The notes beneath the pieces were generated by a model. It saw only the letters and a list, made by a program, of their open reading frames with translations, was not told the origin of the DNA and ran no database searches. From assembly GCF_003048535.1 (NCBI RefSeq), contig NZ_PIRQ01000001.1, forward strand, positions 248,001 to 312,000: DNA of 64,000 bases, written 5' to 3'. The stretch is from Campylobacter concisus. GTDB lineage: Bacteria; Campylobacterota; Campylobacteria; Campylobacterales; Campylobacteraceae. Each line of letters begins with the position of its first letter. The first letter of the stretch is position 1. Shown here piece after piece: positions 61,000 through 64,000 of this stretch. A program made the position numbers and the translations under genes.

Positions 61000-61338
61000 G
61001 TGAAAGTAAGGGCGATAGATAGCGAGGGCGATTGGTTACTAAGGCATAAAGCGGATAGTGCTGCAATAGCCCAAAACGTTAAAACGCAAATTTTAAGCCT
61101 TTACAATGACTGGTTTTTGGATTTTGAAAATGGTGTTAGGTGGTTTAACTATTTATCAAAAAATCCCAACACAGACAAAATGCGAGATGAAATAAAAAGG
61201 CAAATCTTAAGCGTTGAGGGCGTTAGTAGTTTAGAGATTTTAAACATAAACCTAAACGAACGCAAGGCAACTATTGAGGTGCAATATAGGGATATTTACG
61301 ACGAAAGCCAAAGGTTATATATAAATGCGAGTGAGTGA
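61000..61338 (+). CDS. Baseplate wedge protein (gp25/gpW-like)
   Basis: 112 residues with WFLDFENGVRWFNYLSKNPN and DEIKRQILSVEGVSSLEILNI, the gp25-like/gp46-like wedge pattern. GTG start one base after the spike stop, GGGGAG upstream. Overlaps the J-like gene by 14 nt. Confidence 0.8.
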   Translation: MKVRAIDSEGDWLLRHKADSAAIAQNVKTQILSLYNDWFLDFENGVRWFNYLSKNPNTDKMRDEIKRQILSVEGVSSLEILNINLNERKATIEVQYRDIYDESQRLYINASE

Positions 61339-62446
61339 AAATAGAATAATAATTGATGAATTAGAGACTATAAAAGAGCGTTTAGAAAATGGCTTCAAGG
61401 CGATTTACGGCGAAAATTTAGAGTTAGGATCATCAACACCAGACGGGCAAATGATTGGACTATTTAGCGAAGCATTAAGTGAGGTCAATCAAGTGCTTAC
61501 TTTTATCGTACAAATGTTAGATCCATACTTAGCGACTGGCGAGTGGCTAGACCAGCGCGTAGCTTATGCAGGGCTTTTAAGAAAAACGGCAGATTATAGC
61601 AGAGCTAGTGGCGTTACAATACATGGAGCTAGTGGAACAACTATCAAAAAAGGCACAATTTTAAAAGATAAAAACAGCGATTTGTGGGTAACTGACTATG
61701 AAGTAACACTAGGGGCAGAGGGGTCAAAAGCCGTTAGCGTAACTAGCCAAGAAACAGGAGCGTTTATCCTAAACGAGCAAGACGAGCTAGAAATGCAAGA
61801 GATAATCCTAGGCGTCGATAGAATAGTAGCTACTAAAAACTCAACACTAGGGGCTGATGAGGAAAGCGACGGCGAACTTTTGCTTAGATTTATGCAAAGC
61901 CATAGCATAAACAACAACGACGAGCGCCAAGGGCTAGAGAGTTACCTGCTTAACCTAAAGGGCGTAAAACAATGCAAGGTTTTAGAAAACTACACTAACC
62001 AAACAGACGCTAACGGAGTAGAGCCACATAGCCTAAATGCTATTGTTTTAGGTGGCGACGATACAGCAATAGGCGAGGCGATTTTAAGAAAAAAAATAGG
62101 CGGCTGCGGCGTACAAGGACAAACAAAACTAGAAATTGAGTTTTTAGGTGCTAAGCGTGAGGTTAAATTTGACCGCCCAACGCAGATAAACCCTAGAATA
62201 TTTTTGCGTATAAAACGCACAGAGGGCGCAACGGATATAAACACCGATAAAATTAAAGAGCTACTATCTAGCCATGTTTTCAATATAGGTGAGGACGTTT
62301 ATATTAGCCGCTTATATAGCATAATAAACGACGTTAAGGGGTTTGAGGTTACGCAATTTACAATAAATGGCGGACAAAGCCTGCCGGTAGCAGTGCGTGA
62401 GATATGCGTTATTAACAAAAACGATATTGATTTGGCGGTAGTGTAA
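61325..62446 (+). CDS. Baseplate J-like protein (gp47 type)
   Basis: 373 residues. LGSSTPDGQMIGLFSEALSEVNQ, WLDQRVAYAGLLRKTADYSRASGVTI and GADEESDGELLLRFMQSHS are classic for Baseplate_J. It connects wedge and tail fibres. TAATG coupling to the next gene. Confidence 0.9.
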   Translation: MRVSENRIIIDELETIKERLENGFKAIYGENLELGSSTPDGQMIGLFSEALSEVNQVLTFIVQMLDPYLATGEWLDQRVAYAGLLRKTADYSRASGVTIHGASGTTIKKGTILKDKNSDLWVTDYEVTLGAEGSKAVSVTSQETGAFILNEQDELEMQEIILGVDRIVATKNSTLGADEESDGELLLRFMQSHSINNNDERQGLESYLLNLKGVKQCKVLENYTNQTDANGVEPHSLNAIVLGGDDTAIGEAILRKKIGGCGVQGQTKLEIEFLGAKREVKFDRPTQINPRIFLRIKRTEGATDINTDKIKELLSSHVFNIGEDVYISRLYSIINDVKGFEVTQFTINGGQSLPVAVREICVINKNDIDLAVV

Positions 62447-63084
62447 TGGTTGAGCTAATTTGGCAATACCGCAAAAAGTCAAGGGCTAGAGCGACCGCAA
62501 AACTTTTAAATGATGAAGTATATAAAACCTTTGACGACGCCATAAAAGTAGCCGAAATTTTGAATATTGATACAGCAAGCGGGTACGCTTTAGATTTAGT
62601 CGGTCGCCACGTAGGCGTAAGCAGAGAACAACAAAATCTTATATTAAAAGATTTTTTCGCCTTTACCCAAGCCGAGAAAAAACAAGGTTTTAATAAGGGC
62701 GAATTTTACCGCCTAGGCAACTCTTTAAAAGGTAGTTTTTATCTCAACGATAGCGATTATAGATTTTTAATAAAAGCAAAAATCATCAAAAACTACCAAA
62801 CTGGGACACTAGAGAATAGCTACAAGTCGCTAGAGTTTTTATTAGGGGCTGGTAACTTCATATTTGACAATTACGATATGACCCTAAATTTAGTCTTGAA
62901 AAACGCCAAGACGACACAATTTTTAATAAACCTAATTTTTAAAAACGACATTTTAGCTCGCCCAGTAGGTGTAGGGCTAAACGTGATACTAATCGCTGAC
63001 AAAAAATGCTTTGGCTTCAAGCAAAATAAAGCCAACTTGGCCTTTGGTGTTGGCAAATTTGCAAGAATATATAAGGAGCAGTAA
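62446..63084 (+). CDS. Baseplate/tail protein, DUF2612 family
   Basis: 212 residues. GYALDLVGRHVGVSREQQNL and YRFLIKAKIIKNYQTGTLENSYKSLEFLLG match DUF2612, a tail protein I-like wedge component found just after Baseplate_J in Gp138-type phages. TAATG-type overlap at both ends. Confidence 0.85.
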   Translation: MVELIWQYRKKSRARATAKLLNDEVYKTFDDAIKVAEILNIDTASGYALDLVGRHVGVSREQQNLILKDFFAFTQAEKKQGFNKGEFYRLGNSLKGSFYLNDSDYRFLIKAKIIKNYQTGTLENSYKSLEFLLGAGNFIFDNYDMTLNLVLKNAKTTQFLINLIFKNDILARPVGVGLNVILIADKKCFGFKQNKANLAFGVGKFARIYKEQ

Positions 63085-63905
63085 TGATATACGAAAAACC
63101 GAAAAATGAGATTTTCGCTAGTGATGCAAAAGACGGCGAAATCGTAGAGTTTCCAAATGTTAAAAGAGGCTGGGGCGTAACCGAAAATTTAGGCTTTATC
63201 CCGCCTATGGAGTATTTTAACGCCGCTTTTAACCGTGTGGATAAGTCAATTGCCTATCAATTGCAACGAGGCGTTGCCGAGTGGGATAAAGATTTAGAAT
63301 ACCCGGTCGGAGCGGTCGTTAGTTTAAACGGGGTTGTATATGTGGCAAAAAGCCAAAATACAAACAAAAACCCAGCAAACGAGGCGACAATTTGGGATAT
63401 TGTGGCGACTCAAAAATGGTGTGACAATCTATTTGTAAAAAAATCACAATTAAAGGATGGCATACCAGTCGGAAGCTATCTTTTATATAGCTCAAACTCA
63501 AATACTCCAGATGGATTTTTACGCTGCGACGGATCGGCGCTTGACAAAACAACATATGCTGCGCTTTTCGCAGCTATAGGGTACACATACGGGCGAAGTG
63601 GCGATAAATTCTTACTGCCAAACTTTAGCGATGGCAAATTCATGAGGTCAACAGGCGGCAACGCTGCTGCCCTTGGCGCAGCTCAACAAGACGCATTCCA
63701 AGGACACTTTCACGCATGGAGAGATAATGCATCCGAAGTTGGGTGGAGTTACAATGTTACAGGCAATACCTCAAATAAGCCAGGAACTAGAAAAAATAAT
63801 AGCATTGTTTCAGAACCTACACCTGATGGTAAAAATGGTGAACCTAGAACTGCAAACGAAACAAGGCCATACAATATGTCCGTAGTTGTGTTAATTAAAT
63901 ACTAG
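63084..63905 (+). CDS. Tail fibre/collar protein
   Basis: 273 residues. The N-terminal part attaches to the baseplate; VAEWDKDLEYPVGAVVSLNGVVYVAKSQN (in pieces) is a carbohydrate-binding-like module; the C-terminal tail-collar domain has VGSYLLYSSNSNTPDGFLRCDGSAL, YAALFAAIGYTYG and a terminal ETRPYNMSVVVLIKY. Receptor-binding role inferred. Confidence 0.87.
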   Translation: MIYEKPKNEIFASDAKDGEIVEFPNVKRGWGVTENLGFIPPMEYFNAAFNRVDKSIAYQLQRGVAEWDKDLEYPVGAVVSLNGVVYVAKSQNTNKNPANEATIWDIVATQKWCDNLFVKKSQLKDGIPVGSYLLYSSNSNTPDGFLRCDGSALDKTTYAALFAAIGYTYGRSGDKFLLPNFSDGKFMRSTGGNAAALGAAQQDAFQGHFHAWRDNASEVGWSYNVTGNTSNKPGTRKNNSIVSEPTPDGKNGEPRTANETRPYNMSVVVLIKY

Positions 63906-63913
63906 GAGCAATG

Positions 63914-64000
63914 ATGAAAATTTATATTTATAACACCCAAAACAACGAGTATCTATACGAGGTAGAAGCACAAATAGATCCACTAGCAAGTAGTAAAGGC
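63914..64000 (+). CDS. Tail fibre assembly-like protein, truncated by window end
   Basis: The first 29 codons only (MKIYIYNTQNNEYLYE...). AGGAG lies 5 nt before this ATG; another ATG one codon upstream has worse spacing. The position after a tail fibre suggests a fibre assembly chaperone, but the sequence is too short to decide. Confidence 0.5.
   Translation, partial: MKIYIYNTQNNEYLYEVEAQIDPLASSKG

Noticed and set aside
29097-64000. Mu-like transposable prophage
   Set aside because: No MuA/MuB-type transposase genes; it has a tyrosine integrase at a tRNA and DUF1073/DUF2184/DUF3383 structural genes. Only the minor head protein resembles Mu gpF.

Overview
The window is an AT-rich epsilonproteobacterial chromosome, almost certainly Campylobacter and most likely of the C. 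concisus group. Supporting signs are a selenocysteine formate dehydrogenase, the P19 ferrous iron locus, the flagellar gene pflB beside serS, trpS, aroK and der, and the kdsA/ribH/nusB/pyrF cluster. The species is inferred from gene content and style only.

Chromosomal part (1-27722). A DsbA-like fragment at the left edge is followed by the formate dehydrogenase genes: a small Tat-signal protein, fdhA read through an in-frame UGA as selenocysteine with a SECIS-like hairpin, and fdhB. Next comes the P19 iron operon: FTR1-type permease, P19, DUF2318 membrane protein, two ABC permeases, an ATPase, a thioredoxin-like lipoprotein and a TraT-like lipoprotein. A leftward block holds pflB, serS, a CopD-like membrane protein, trpS, aroK and der. 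A rightward block holds a DMT exporter, kdsA, an SMR pair, a TonB-dependent haem/transferrin-type receptor, ribH, nusB and pyrF. It ends in tRNA-Ser(GCT).

Prophage part (27723-64000, right end outside the window). A myovirus-type prophage starts at the 3' end of tRNA-Ser with a tyrosine integrase. A leftward early operon (36731 to 29097) carries RecE/RecT-like recombination genes, SSB, a NUMOD4-HNH endonuclease, a YopX-like protein, an excisionase-like protein and many small proteins. The immunity region (36732-40732) holds a LexA/CI-type repressor, probably co-transcribed with a HipA_2-like kinase, a DUF3037 protein and a secreted-type nuclease, plus a convergent two-TM protein. It is bounded by two near-identical operator clusters in inverted orientation. 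The rightward operon starts with small DNA-binding proteins, a replication organiser, two DNA methyltransferases and DUF1064. It continues through terminase, portal, head, contractile tail sheath and tube, tape measure, baseplate and a tail fibre. Lysis genes and attR are not in the window.

The less ordinary points are these. (1) The two inverted operator clusters lie 3.6 kb apart and look like OL/OR. (2) A roughly 330-nt leader of the leftward operon is richly structured, with a GAAA-tetraloop hairpin and a possible pseudoknot; it could be an antitermination or regulatory RNA. (3) The HipA_2-like kinase + DUF3037 pair sits in the lysogenic transcript and is a candidate defence or exclusion system. 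(4) The tail assembly chaperone has a canonical T TTT TTA -1 frameshift site. (5) A scaffold protein is probably nested inside the DUF2213 protease gene. (6) An ssb 5' remnant is fused by overlap to an HNH endonuclease gene. (7) Several coupled genes are under 40 codons.
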